Positions 1-7,217 are shown, counted from the stretch's first letter. The stretch is DNA of 12,741 bases from Phytoactinopolyspora endophytica (GCF_004138495.1 NZ_ML142854.1:42251-54991), one strand, 5' to 3'. Translations and numbers: made by a program. The notes: generated by a model not told the origin, from the sequence alone.

Positions 1-425
1 GCATCACGTCTGTCGCCTCGGCTGGCCCGGGACGACTGCCCTTACATGGGAGATCGCCGCGTGGGTACCCATCTACCGTGCGATGGACCTTTTCTGGTCC
101 GCTACCTCTTTCATAGTTCATCGGCGGCCACTGCGCCAAGGCAAATGCCAGATCTTTACAGTTCGCGGCCTGCGTCGACGGGTGTTCGCGCAGGCGCTGC
201 CGGGGTGCCGACCGTGGTTTCGCGTCGGCGATCTCGCCTCGGCGCGACATGAACCCGGTCACGTGGCGAGGACGGAGTCTGAGACGATCAGTAGACAAGG
301 AGTGCCCGTCTGATCCCTGCCGCTCGTCGCGCCGCTGTGCGCTGGGCGGTATTGCCGTGAAGGAAAGGCACGTGGTGAGGTGGACCACGGGACCAGCCGA
401 GTACGAGACGTGAGGAGCAGACAAG
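1..425. other. Non-coding upstream region of acs
   Basis: No gene is supported here. One frame stays open from position 1 to 252, but its third-codon GC is visibly low and mixed compared with the strongly GC-biased real genes, and it resembles no family I know. The stretch around 80-165 is AT-richer than its surroundings, as promoters are in such genomes. Visible structure: a perfect 10-bp palindrome at 62-71; a possible -10 (TACAGT, 157-162) with no good -35; GTTC-containing motifs at 113-121, 158-166 and 181-189; a 6-bp inverted repeat (GATCAG 286-291 with CTGATC 310-315); and a 6-bp stem with 7-nt loop at 371-389 just before the acs ribosome binding site. Any promoter role is inference. 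Confidence 0.6.
371..389 (+). promoter_or_regulatory. Small stem-loop in the acs leader
   Basis: CGTGGT (371-376) is the reverse complement of ACCACG (384-389), with a 7-nt loop. It ends 22 bp before the GAGGAG ribosome binding site of acs (412-417). It could influence translation or be chance; six base pairs in GC-rich DNA is weak evidence. Confidence 0.25.
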
Positions 426-2390
426 GTGACCAGCGACGCGCTCTCCAATCTGCTGCACGAAGACCGCCGCTTTCCGCCATCCCCGGAGTTCGCCGCTCAG
501 GCCAATGCCACGGATGCGCTATACGACGAAGCCAGAGCCGACCGGCTCGCGTTCTGGGACCGGCAGGCTCGTGACCTGCTGTCCTGGGAGCGGGAGTGGG
601 ACGAAGTACTCGACTGGAGCAATCCTCCGTTCGCGAAGTGGTTCACCGGCGGCCGGCTGAACGTCGCCTACAACTGTGTCGACCGGCACGTCGAGGCGGG
701 GAACGGCGACCGCGTCGCGATCCACTGGGAAGGCGAACCGGGCGACTCCCGGACGCTCACGTACGCTGATCTTCAGCGCGAGGTCAGCCAGGCGGCCAAC
801 GCCCTCACCGCCCTGGGTGTCGGGCACGGGGATCGAGTGGCGATCTATCTGCCGATGATCCCTGAGGTCGTCGTCGCGATGCTGGCGTGCGCGCGGATCG
901 GCGCCATCCACTCCGTGGTCTTCGGAGGGTTCTCCGCGGAGGCGTTGCGCAGCCGTATCGACGATGCGCAGGCCAAGCTGGTCATTACCGCCGATGGTGG
1001 CTTCCGGCGGGGTAAGCCCGCGGCGTTGAAACCCGCCGTCGACGAGGCCGTCGTGCGGTGCCCGTCGGTGGACAAGGTGCTGGTCGTCCGTCGGACTGAG
1101 CAAGAGGTGGACTGGGACGGTACACGCGATGTGTGGTGGCACGACATCGTGGACGCCCAGCCGGTGGACCACACGCCGGAGCCCCATGACTCAGAGGACA
1201 CGCTGTATATCCTCTACACCTCTGGCACCACGGGTAAACCGAAGGGCATCAAGCACACATCCGGCGGATACCTGCTGCAGACGGCGTACACGCACCGCAA
1301 CGTGTTCGACCTGAAGCCGGAGTCCGACGTCTACTGGTGCACGGCCGACGTCGGCTGGGTGACCGGCCATAGCTACATCGTGTACGGCCCATTGGCCAAC
1401 GGCGCCACCCAGGTCATCTACGAGGGCACGCCCGACTATCCAGAGCCTGGCCGGTGGTGGGACGTCGTCGAGAAGTACGGCGTGACCATCCTGTACACGG
1501 CGCCCACCGCCATCCGGACATTCATGAAGCAGGGTGAGGAGATCCCGGGCCGCCGTGACCTGTCGTCCTTGCGGGTTCTCGGTAGCGTCGGCGAACCGAT
1601 CAACCCGGAGGCGTGGATCTGGTACCGGCGCGTGATCGGCGGTGACCGCACGCCGGTGGTGGACACATGGTGGCAGACGGAGACCGGCGCCATCATGATC
1701 AGCCCGCTCCCCGGTGTGACGTCCGCGAAACCCGGATCGGCGCAGGTGCCGTTGCCGGGCATCGTCGCCGAGGTGGTCGACGACGCGGGCAACGTCGTTC
1801 CCGACGGGCACGGCGGCTACCTGGTGCTCACCGAGCCCTGGCCGTCGATGCTCCGCACTATCTGGGGCGACGACCAACGGTTCATCGACACTTACTGGTC
1901 GAGGTTCGAAGCGCAATACTTCGCCGGGGACGGCGCGAAAAAGGACGAGGACGGCGATCTCTGGCTGCTGGGCCGGGTCGACGATGTCATGAACATCTCC
2001 GGGCACCGCATCTCCACCACCGAGGTCGAATCCGCTCTGGTATCCCACGAGAAGGTGGCCGAAGCCGCCGTCGTGGGAGCATCCGACCCGACCACCGGAC
2101 AGGGCATCGTCGCGTTCGTCATCCTGCGCGCCGATGCCGGTGACGGCGGTGCGGACGTGGTGCAGGAGCTGCGTGACCACGTGGCGAAGGAGATCGGCCC
2201 GATCGCCAAGCCGCGGCAGATCCTCGTGGTCGTCGAGCTGCCCAAGACGCGGTCCGGCAAGATCATGCGGAGGCTCTTGCGGGACGTGGCAGAGAATCGC
2301 GAGCTCGGCGACGTCCAGACGCTGGCGGATCCGACGGTGATGAACCTGATCAGCGCGGGCTTAGCGTCGAGCGCCTCAGACGACGAGTAA
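426..2390 (+). CDS. acs: Acetyl-CoA synthetase (AMP-forming)
   Basis: Cytoplasmic acetate--CoA ligase: acetate + ATP + CoA gives acetyl-CoA + AMP + PPi, through an acetyl-AMP intermediate. The 654 residues match the usual length (about 650). Visible in order: an N-terminal ACAS_N segment ([13 protein letters not shown], roughly residues 63-75); the ATP P-loop [11 protein letters not shown] at 264-274; the A5 motif DTWWQTETG at 413-421, whose tryptophans fit the small acetate pocket; the A8 hinge region [13 protein letters not shown]; and the C-terminal [11 protein letters not shown], whose K612 is the adenylation-step lysine that Pat-type enzymes acetylate in this family. The GTG start is supported by GAGGAG at 412-417, 8 nt upstream. 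Codon 646 is a rare TTA leucine. A strong hairpin follows the stop, so it is probably transcribed alone. The neighbouring acetate transporters and sensor genes support the substrate. Confidence 0.97.
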   Translation: MTSDALSNLLHEDRRFPPSPEFAAQANATDALYDEARADRLAFWDRQARDLLSWEREWDEVLDWSNPPFAKWFTGGRLNVAYNCVDRHVEAGNGDRVAIHWEGEPGDSRTLTYADLQREVSQAANALTALGVGHGDRVAIYLPMIPEVVVAMLACARIGAIHSVVFGGFSAEALRSRIDDAQAKLVITADGGFRRGKPAALKPAVDEAVVRCPSVDKVLVVRRTEQEVDWDGTRDVWWHDIVDAQPVDHTPEPHDSEDTLYILYTSGTTGKPKGIKHTSGGYLLQTAYTHRNVFDLKPESDVYWCTADVGWVTGHSYIVYGPLANGATQVIYEGTPDYPEPGRWWDVVEKYGVTILYTAPTAIRTFMKQGEEIPGRRDLSSLRVLGSVGEPINPEAWIWYRRVIGGDRTPVVDTWWQTETGAIMISPLPGVTSAKPGSAQVPLPGIVAEVVDDAGNVVPDGHGGYLVLTEPWPSMLRTIWGDDQRFIDTYWSRFEAQYFAGDGAKKDEDGDLWLLGRVDDVMNISGHRISTTEVESALVSHEKVAEAAVVGASDPTTGQGIVAFVILRADAGDGGADVVQELRDHVAKEIGPIAKPRQILVVVELPKTRSGKIMRRLLRDVAENRELGDVQTLADPTVMNLISAGLASSASDDE

Positions 2391-2431
2391 GCGCGAGCGC
2401 CCGAGCACCAGAACGCCTGATTTGGGAGGTG

Positions 2432-2457
2432 GGGCGGTCGAGCTTCCTCGGCCGCCC
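2432..2457 (+). terminator. Hairpin terminator after acs
   Basis: GGGCGG-T-CGAG pairs with CTCG-G-CCGCCC around a 4-nt CTTC loop: 11 consecutive pairs with one G-U wobble, 41 bp after the acs stop. There is no T-run, as is common for actinobacterial hairpin terminators. It separates acs from the kinase gene. Confidence 0.7.
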
Positions 2458-2471
2458 GCCGCCTGCTTCCT

Positions 2472-2517
2472 CATGGTCGTCCTGGCGACACCATGCCTCC
2501 ATGAGTCCATGGCGACA
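2472..2517. repeat. Short repeats upstream of the sensor kinase
   Basis: CCATG occurs three times at exactly 8-bp steps (starts 2491, 2499, 2507). TGGCGACA occurs on both sides of this array (about 2483-2490 and 2510-2517). CATGGT (2472-2477) also pairs with ACCATG (2490-2495). The cluster lies about 70-120 bp upstream of the kinase start, so it could be a regulator site. No known operator was recognised. Confidence 0.3.
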
Positions 2518-2553
2518 GCTGGACCTGCGTCCACCCAACCGGAACGGTCCAGT

Positions 2554-2582
2554 GAGCTTGGTTCTCCCGCAGGCGTTAGGGT
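2554..2582 (+). promoter_or_regulatory. Predicted leaderless promoter of the sensor kinase
   Basis: TAGGGT at 2577-2582 fits the actinobacterial -10 pattern TANNNT. It ends 6 nt before the ATG at 2589, so transcription would begin at or next to the A of the start codon. The -35 (GAGCTT, 2554-2559, 17-bp spacer) is poor. There is no convincing Shine-Dalgarno sequence before the ATG, which agrees with a leaderless mRNA. Confidence 0.45.
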
Positions 2583-2588
2583 CCGAGC

Positions 2589-3791
2589 ATGAGTTCGTCG
2601 GTGGCCGTCGTAGGCGTCGTGGTGGTGCTGGCCGTGCTGGCGGCGGTGCTGCTGGTCCGGCTGGTCCGGTCGCGTCTGGTGCTGGGGACGACGGAGAACC
2701 AGACTACGTACCGGGTGCTGCACACCACCAGCCTCGCCTCGCCCGAGTTACGCTCCGGGCTCAGCGCGGGTGCCGAGCGGGCCGTGAAGCACCTGCGTGA
2801 CTTGCTCGCCACACCCTCACTGGCGCTCACCGATGGTGAAGGCGTCCTGGCATGGGATGGGGTTGGCAGGGTGCACGCCGCGGATGTGGATCGGCATGCC
2901 GCTATTGCGCTCGAGGTGGGCAAGACCGAGGTGCTCGGGCCGGAAGCGATCGCGTGTGAACGCGACGACTGCTTGGTGCGCCATGCGGTCGTGACCGCGC
3001 TGACCACTGAGGATCGGGTGGTGGGCGCGCTGGTGGCGTATACGACGGCGCGGCCGTCAGCTGGGTTGGTGCGGGCCGTCGAGGAAGTCGCGAGGTTCGT
3101 GTCCGGCCAGCTGGAGCTCGCGGGGTTCGACCGGGAGCGGGCGAAGCTCGCGGAGGCCGAGATCCGTGCGCTGCGGGCGCAGATCTCGCCGCATTTCATC
3201 TACAACGCGCTCGGCGCGATCGCGTCGTATGTCCGTTCCGAGCCGGAGCACGCACGCGAGCTGTTGCTGGAGTTCGCCGACTTCACCCGCTACTCGTTCC
3301 GCCGGCACGGAGATTTCACAACGCTGGCGGAGGAGCTGCGCTCCGTCGAGCGCTACCTGATGCTGGAGAGAGCCAGGTTCGGCGATCGGCTATCGGTCAC
3401 GCTGCGAGTGGCGCCGGAGGTGCTCCCGGTGGCGGTGCCGTTCCTGTGCCTGCAACCGCTGGTGGAGAACGCTGTCCGGCATGGCCTGGAGGGCCGATCC
3501 GGCGCCGGGCACATCACGATCATCGCGGAGGACGCCGGCAACGAGGCGCTGATCAGTATCGACGACGACGGGCTGGGCATGGACCCGGAGCTGGCCCGCG
3601 GGTTGCTGGCCGGGGGGAGCGACGGCGAGAAGGTCGGCATCGGCAACGTCGACGAACGGCTGCGCGCGGTGTTCGGTGAGGAGTACGGGCTGGTGATCGA
3701 GACCAACGTCGGCGCCGGAACACGGGCACGCATGCGGGTGCCGAAGTACCGCCCCGGCGTACGCGCTACCCCACCTGCTACCCCTAAATGA
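2589..3791 (+). CDS. LytS-type sensor histidine kinase
   Basis: Membrane-anchored histidine kinase of the LytS/YehU (His_kinase, PF06580) class, the class that pairs with LytTR regulators. Residues 4-26 form one hydrophobic anchor. Residues about 45-175 look like a GAF-type sensor domain and carry a cysteine pair, C123 and C128 (CERDDC). A short helix leads to the phosphoacceptor motif QISPHFIYN with H202. The ATPase part has the N-box VENAVRHG (N294), the DDDGLGM box (325-331), GIGN (350-353) and a terminal GAGTRARMRVP strand. The ligand is unknown; the setting suggests acetate, pyruvate or a related state. It converges on the operon encoding a LytTR regulator, its likely partner, with 10 bp between stop codons. 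Codon 54 is TTA. Function as a kinase is sure, ligand and partner are inferred. Confidence 0.93.
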   Translation: MSSSVAVVGVVVVLAVLAAVLLVRLVRSRLVLGTTENQTTYRVLHTTSLASPELRSGLSAGAERAVKHLRDLLATPSLALTDGEGVLAWDGVGRVHAADVDRHAAIALEVGKTEVLGPEAIACERDDCLVRHAVVTALTTEDRVVGALVAYTTARPSAGLVRAVEEVARFVSGQLELAGFDRERAKLAEAEIRALRAQISPHFIYNALGAIASYVRSEPEHARELLLEFADFTRYSFRRHGDFTTLAEELRSVERYLMLERARFGDRLSVTLRVAPEVLPVAVPFLCLQPLVENAVRHGLEGRSGAGHITIIAEDAGNEALISIDDDGLGMDPELARGLLAGGSDGEKVGIGNVDERLRAVFGEEYGLVIETNVGAGTRARMRVPKYRPGVRATPPATPK

Positions 3792-3809
3792 TCATGTTCA
3801 TTTAGGGGT
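3780..3809. terminator. Bidirectional terminator holding both stop codons
   Basis: ACCCCTAAATGA (3780-3791) and its exact reverse complement (3798-3809) flank a 6-nt loop: a 12-bp perfect stem, extendable by pairs at 3777-3779 with 3810-3812 including one wobble. The TGA of the kinase (3789-3791) lies in the left arm and the TAA of the minus-strand symporter (3802-3804) lies in the right arm. It is AT-richer than its surroundings and can work in both directions for these convergent genes. Confidence 0.85.
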
Positions 3810-5562
3810 GGCGCCAGCGGTCTTCGGGGTCCCAATCGCCGCGGTCGAGGTCGAGGTTCTCGGGCGTGTGCAGCCGGACCATGGTGCGGTCCACCCCCGG
3901 CGCGACGTGTCGCTGGGTCAGTAGCGACACCACGATCATCACGGTGAAGGTCATCGGCATCGACCAGGCGGCCGGCTGTGCCAGCAGCGCACCGAGCCAC
4001 CCGTCCTGCGGTCCGAGCACGATGGTCGTCGTGACGGCCGCGGTGGCGGCGCCGCCTCCGGTGATCAATCCGGCCACCGCGCCCGGCCAGGTCAGCCGGC
4101 GCCACCAGATGCCCAGGACGAGTAGCGGGCAGAACGACGACGCCGCGACCGCGAACGCCAGGCCCACGACGTCGGCGATGCTCAGCGTCGGGCTCGACAG
4201 CGCCAGGCCGACAGGTATCAGCAGGGCCAGCCCGGCGCCGAGCCGGAATCCTGTCACCGGGTTGCGCACCCGCCGCCCCAACAGATCCTGGGAAAGCACT
4301 CCGGCCACCGAGACGGTCAGCCCGGAGGAGGTCGATAGGAACGCGGCGAACGCGCCCGCCGTGATGAGAGCGGTCAGCGCTTGCCCCGCGGCGCCGTCGA
4401 CCAGTTCTCCCGGCAGGATCAGCACGACGGCGTCGGTCCTGCCGGTGAGGAGCAACTCCGGCGTGTAGAGCCGGCCGAGTGCGCCGTACAACGGAGGCAA
4501 CACGTAGAACAGGCTGAGCAGGGCCAGCACGGTCAGGGTGGTCCGCCGTGCCGCCCGGCCGTCCGGGTTGGTGTAGAAGCGGACCAGCACGTGCGGCAGG
4601 CCCATGGTGCCGAAGAACAGCGCCAGGATGAGCGAGTAGGTCGAGTAGAGCGGATGGTCGCCGCCGGAACGCATCGGCAGTGCCCAGTGCTCGCCGCTCA
4701 TCGGGGTCAGCTGCGAGGCGTGCGGGATCTGCGCGCCGGCCGGGAACGTCAGTACTGACCCCGCGGTGATGTCGTGCTCGCCGGAGGTCAGAGTGAGCTC
4801 GTCGTCGATGGGCTCGCCGTCGATCGTTCCATCGGCGCGGACGGTGACCGGATCGGTGACGTCGATCGTGACATCGGTGGTGATCTCGACGGCCGTTCTG
4901 TCGGTGAAGGCCGGTTCCTCCGGCGTCGCCAGCTCGGGGCGGCCGTCGGACTGCCAGGCCAGGAGTATGAAGACGACGGGCAAGGCCAGCGCCGTGAGCT
5001 TGAGCCAGTACTGGAACGCCTGGACGAACGTGATACTGCGCATGCCGCCACCGAGCACGCTGACCAGCACCACCGCCGCGACCACCACCGGGCCCACCCA
5101 CGCGGGCGCACCCGTGACAGTGCGCAGGGTGAGCCCGGCCGCCTGGAACTGGGGCAACAGGTAGAGCCAGCCGATCGCCACCACGAGCACGCTCGAGGTG
5201 AGCCGTACGACCGTGGACTCCAGCCGGGCCTCGGCGAAGTCCGGCAGCGTGTACGCCCCAGACCGGCGCAGCGGCGCCGCCACCAGTACCAGGAGCATCA
5301 GGTACCCGGCGGTGTAACCGACCGGGAACCACAACATGTCGGTGCCGTACGCGAGCACCAGCCCGGCGATTCCCAGGAATGACGCTGCCGAGAGGTACTC
5401 ACCGCCGATGGCCGACGCGTTCCACCATGGTGTCACTGTCCGGGACGCCACGTAGAAGTCGCCGGTGGTGCGCACGGCCCGCACACCGTACATGCCGATG
5501 AGTATCGTGGCGATCGCGGTGACGATCACCGCTGCCATGCCGGCCGAGCTGTTCGCGGTCAC
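3802..5562 (-). CDS. Sodium:solute symporter, ActP-like, with extracytoplasmic insert
   Basis: Integral membrane transporter of the SSS family (SLC5 type), predicted to bring acetate or another short monocarboxylate in with a cation. Family signatures: DFYVASR near residue 35, GGEYLSAASFLGIAG (53-67), GTMGLPHVLVRFYT (318-331, the ActP hallmark) and STSSGLTVSVAGVLSQD (410-426), which covers the sodium-site serines. Many hydrophobic helices fit the usual 13. Unlike the second symporter in this window, it has about 100 residues (203-302) between two helices, rich in T, D and V and probably beta-structured, most likely outside the membrane. The tail (LHTPENLDLDRGDW) is acidic. At 586 residues it is longer than canonical ActP (about 535-550). 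The GTG start overlaps the preceding gene's stop by 4 nt (GTGA), so translation is coupled. The exact substrate is inferred. Confidence 0.9.
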   Translation of the reverse strand: MTANSSAGMAAVIVTAIATILIGMYGVRAVRTTGDFYVASRTVTPWWNASAIGGEYLSAASFLGIAGLVLAYGTDMLWFPVGYTAGYLMLLVLVAAPLRRSGAYTLPDFAEARLESTVVRLTSSVLVVAIGWLYLLPQFQAAGLTLRTVTGAPAWVGPVVVAAVVLVSVLGGGMRSITFVQAFQYWLKLTALALPVVFILLAWQSDGRPELATPEEPAFTDRTAVEITTDVTIDVTDPVTVRADGTIDGEPIDDELTLTSGEHDITAGSVLTFPAGAQIPHASQLTPMSGEHWALPMRSGGDHPLYSTYSLILALFFGTMGLPHVLVRFYTNPDGRAARRTTLTVLALLSLFYVLPPLYGALGRLYTPELLLTGRTDAVVLILPGELVDGAAGQALTALITAGAFAAFLSTSSGLTVSVAGVLSQDLLGRRVRNPVTGFRLGAGLALLIPVGLALSSPTLSIADVVGLAFAVAASSFCPLLVLGIWWRRLTWPGAVAGLITGGGAATAAVTTTIVLGPQDGWLGALLAQPAAWSMPMTFTVMIVVSLLTQRHVAPGVDRTMVRLHTPENLDLDRGDWDPEDRWRHP

Positions 5563-5921
5563 CTCCGGCCCACCATCTCGGCGAAGTCACGTTCGATCCG
5601 CTCCGCGTGCCGGACATAGAACCACGCCGCCGTGATCAGGACGGGGTAGACGGCACCGCCGAGCACCACCCACGGGAGCGGAACGCCGAGGAGCTCGAGG
5701 TCGGTCAGCCGTGGCGCGAACGTGAACGCCAGCGGCACCAATGCGACCAACCCGAACACCACACCCGCCACGGTCAGCCCAAGACGCAGCTGAGCCCGCA
5801 GCAGCGCCCGCATGTACACCTCGCCAAGCTGCGTCTGCGCGTCGATCTCGGCGGCGACGGCCTGCCGGCGGGCACGTGGCCGCCGACGGCGGGGCCCGGT
5901 GACCGTGACCCGTTCCGTCAT
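5559..5921 (-). CDS. Small DUF485-like membrane protein, symporter partner
   Basis: A 120-residue protein with a very basic N-terminus (RRRRPRARR, 11-19), a likely cytoplasmic helix (about 22-45), two membrane helices (about 47-69 and 80-102) and a charged tail (HAERIERDFAEMVGRR). Size, topology and position directly before an ActP-like gene match DUF485 proteins, which commonly precede actP in bacteria (E. coli yjcH-actP). Primary-sequence similarity to DUF485 is loose, so the family call rests partly on context. Its start overlaps the regulator stop by 4 nt (ATGA) and its stop overlaps the symporter start by 4 nt. Its biochemical role is unknown; a role as symporter accessory is inferred. 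Confidence 0.8.
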   Translation of the reverse strand: MTERVTVTGPRRRRPRARRQAVAAEIDAQTQLGEVYMRALLRAQLRLGLTVAGVVFGLVALVPLAFTFAPRLTDLELLGVPLPWVVLGGAVYPVLITAAWFYVRHAERIERDFAEMVGRR

Positions 5922-6649
5922 CGCAGATCGCCGGACTCACGGACGAGTAGGTCGCGGAATGCCCGGGTGTGCCGCCGGCTCACTGGGAGAACGGTGTCCC
6001 CGACGACGACGGTGTAGCGGCCTGCGTCCATGCGGATCTCGGAGACGTGCGCCAGAGCCACCAGATGGCTCCGGTGGATCCGGACGAACCCGGCGTCCGC
6101 CCACCGTTCCTCCAGCGTGGACAGCGGTATTCGGAGCAGATGGCTGCCATCGCCGGTGTGCAGCCGCGCGTAGTCGCCCTGCGCGGTGACGTAGCTGACG
6201 TCGCTGCGCCGCACGAAGCGTGTGACGCCGCCGAGCTCGACCGGGATGGTCTCGTCGTCGGGATCGTCCCCTGCAGCCTGCTGGCCCTCGACTGTGCCCG
6301 CCGCTCGCCGGATCGCTTCCGCAAGCCGCTCCGGGCGCAACGGTTTCATGACGTAGTCGACCGCGTGCAGGTCGAACGCGTCGACGGCGTGGTCGTCGTA
6401 CGCGGTGACGAAGACAACGGCCGGCCGGTGACGGAACTGCGCGAGAACACGCGCCAGGTCCAGCCCGGAGAGTCCCGGCATCCGGATGTCGAGGAACACG
6501 GTGTCGACCCGCTCGCGCTCCAGAATCCGCAGCGCGTCGGCGCCGTCGGACGCGGTCAGCACATGTTCGACCCGGTCGTCCCGTCCCAGCAGATAGGCAA
6601 GCTCCGCCAGGGCTGGGGGTTCGTCGTCGACCGCGAGAACGCTGAGCAT
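5918..6649 (-). CDS. LytTR-family response regulator
   Basis: DNA-binding response regulator, the likely partner of the LytS-type kinase at 2589-3791. The receiver domain (1-120) has the acidic pocket D8/D9, the phosphoacceptor D54 (VFLDIRMPG), T82 and K102 (VMKPL). The LytTR DNA-binding domain covers about 138-240, with VRIHRSHLVAL and LPVSRRHTR as its typical motifs. It is the first gene of a three-gene operon with 4-nt overlaps. No Shine-Dalgarno sequence precedes the ATG; a -10 box 7 nt upstream suggests a leaderless message. A LytTR-type direct repeat adjoins the -35 box, so it probably controls its own operon. Close relatives by domain set include E. coli BtsR and YpdB. The family call is certain; the partner and targets are inferred. 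Confidence 0.95.
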   Translation of the reverse strand: MLSVLAVDDEPPALAELAYLLGRDDRVEHVLTASDGADALRILERERVDTVFLDIRMPGLSGLDLARVLAQFRHRPAVVFVTAYDDHAVDAFDLHAVDYVMKPLRPERLAEAIRRAAGTVEGQQAAGDDPDDETIPVELGGVTRFVRRSDVSYVTAQGDYARLHTGDGSHLLRIPLSTLEERWADAGFVRIHRSHLVALAHVSEIRMDAGRYTVVVGDTVLPVSRRHTRAFRDLLVRESGDLR

Positions 6650-6656
6650 GCCGGTG

Positions 6657-6686
6657 AGAGTAGCCCTGAGACGACTCGCTTGTCAG
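6657..6686 (-). promoter_or_regulatory. Promoter of the regulator-DUF485-symporter operon
   Basis: On the minus strand, CTGACA (6681-6686; 5 of 6 to TTGACA) is separated by 18 bp from TACTCT (6657-6662; fits TANNNT). Seven bases then lead to the ATG of the response regulator at 6649, so the start of transcription should fall at or just before the start codon (leaderless). This is the best-looking promoter in the window. Confidence 0.7.
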
Positions 6687-6687
6687 G

Positions 6688-6717
6688 TCCGTTCGTCGCA
6701 CTGGTTCGACCGCTCGT
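6688..6717 (+). promoter_or_regulatory. Predicted LytTR operator (two 9-bp direct repeats)
   Basis: TCCGTTCGT (6688-6696) and ACCGCTCGT (6709-6717) are separated by 12 bp, 21 bp start to start, two helical turns. The LytTR consensus [TA][AC][CA]GTTN[AG][TC], known as paired 9-bp repeats with about 12-bp spacing, is matched 9/9 and 8/9. The second repeat also resembles the E. coli BtsR half-site ACCGCTCA. The site begins 1 bp from the -35 of the regulator promoter, a position suited to activation, and lies about 147 bp before the divergent DUF485-actP start. Confidence 0.7.
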
Positions 6718-6741
6718 CGTCAGGGCGCGGTCCGCGTGGCG

Positions 6742-6782
6742 ACCGGCGAGGCCCTTTCACCGCATCTCACCGGCAAGGCTCT
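6742..6782 (+). repeat. 14-bp imperfect direct repeat in the divergent promoter region
   Basis: ACCGGCGAGGCCCT (6742-6755) and ACCGGCAAGGCTCT (6769-6782) agree at 12 of 14 positions, 27 bp apart start to start. Between them TCACCG also recurs at a 10-bp step (6757 and 6767). These could be sites for a second regulator of the divergent operons. No known consensus was recognised. Confidence 0.4.
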
Positions 6783-6811
6783 CCCGCACGATCCCGGCCG
6801 CGCCTAGCGTG

Positions 6812-6845
6812 ACGGACCACAAGCGGCCATGTGATACGGGCCACA
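6812..6845 (+). repeat. 10-bp direct repeat before the DUF485-actP operon
   Basis: ACGGACCACA (6812-6821) and ACGGGCCACA (6836-6845) agree at 9 of 10 positions, 24 bp apart. They flank GTGATACG (6831-6838), where a -10-like element might lie, so they could bracket the core promoter of the plus-strand operon. Confidence 0.35.
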
Positions 6846-6852
6846 CCACGAC

Positions 6853-6859
6853 GAGGAGG
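6853..6859 (+). promoter_or_regulatory. Ribosome binding site fixing the DUF485 start
   Basis: GAGGAGG, 4 nt before the GTG at 6864. It decides against the alternative in-frame GTG at 6831, which lies upstream of it. Confidence 0.75.
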
Positions 6860-6863
6860 TCGC

Positions 6864-7217
6864 GTGAGTAGTCTCGACAGTCCGACGCCGGAACCGGCTG
6901 TGCCGACGGCGTCGGAGTACGAGCGGATGCAGGCAAGCCCGGAGTTCGCCGAGCTGCGACGCAGGTTCCGGGCGTTCGCTTTCCCGATGACCGTGGCGTT
7001 CATCGCCTGGTACTTCATGTATGTGCTGCTGTCGACGTACGCCGTCGGCTTCATGTCCACGAGCGTCTTCGGCAACGTCAATGTCGGCGTCGTGCTCGGC
7101 CTCGGGCAGTTCGCCTCGACCTTCCTCATCACCTGGCTGTACATCCGGCATGCCAACAGCAGGCTCGACCCCGTCGCGACCCGCATCCGCGAGGAGTTGG
7201 AAGGGGGCAGCGCCTGA
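6864..7217 (+). CDS. DUF485 membrane protein, ActP partner
   Basis: A 117-residue inner-membrane protein of the DUF485 family (E. coli YjcH type). The hallmark is seen at about 24-60: SPEFAELRRRFRAF followed by a first helix containing FPMTVAFIAWYFMYVLLSTYA; a second helix lies at about 74-94, followed by RHANSRLDPVATRIREELE, which stays cytoplasmic. The GTG at 6864 is chosen because GAGGAGG lies at 6853-6859; an in-frame GTG at 6831 has no such site and would add an arginine-rich stretch foreign to the family. The stop overlaps the actP start (TGATG), so the two are co-translated. The molecular role of DUF485 proteins is unsettled; their constant pairing with actP suggests an accessory subunit or helper. 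Confidence 0.9.
   Translation: MSSLDSPTPEPAVPTASEYERMQASPEFAELRRRFRAFAFPMTVAFIAWYFMYVLLSTYAVGFMSTSVFGNVNVGVVLGLGQFASTFLITWLYIRHANSRLDPVATRIREELEGGSA

Noticed and set aside
62..71. Perfect palindrome TGGGTACCCA far upstream of acs
   Set aside because: A single 10-bp palindrome is expected by chance at this scale and it has no clear promoter relation; noted only in the leader description.
1..252. Open frame from the window edge to a TGA at 250-252, possible end of an upstream gene
   Set aside because: Third codon positions are far less GC-rich than in the real genes here, the residues look random (serine, arginine and proline rich) and no family is recognised.
1191..2180. 329-codon open frame opposite acs
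   Set aside because: Antisense shadow of acs with low-complexity composition and no recognisable domain.
3353..5332. Long minus-strand open frame of 659 codons over the kinase and symporter
   Set aside because: It is out of frame with the symporter, which has clear family motifs; the translation is arginine/proline/glycine rich, as expected of a shadow frame in GC-rich DNA.
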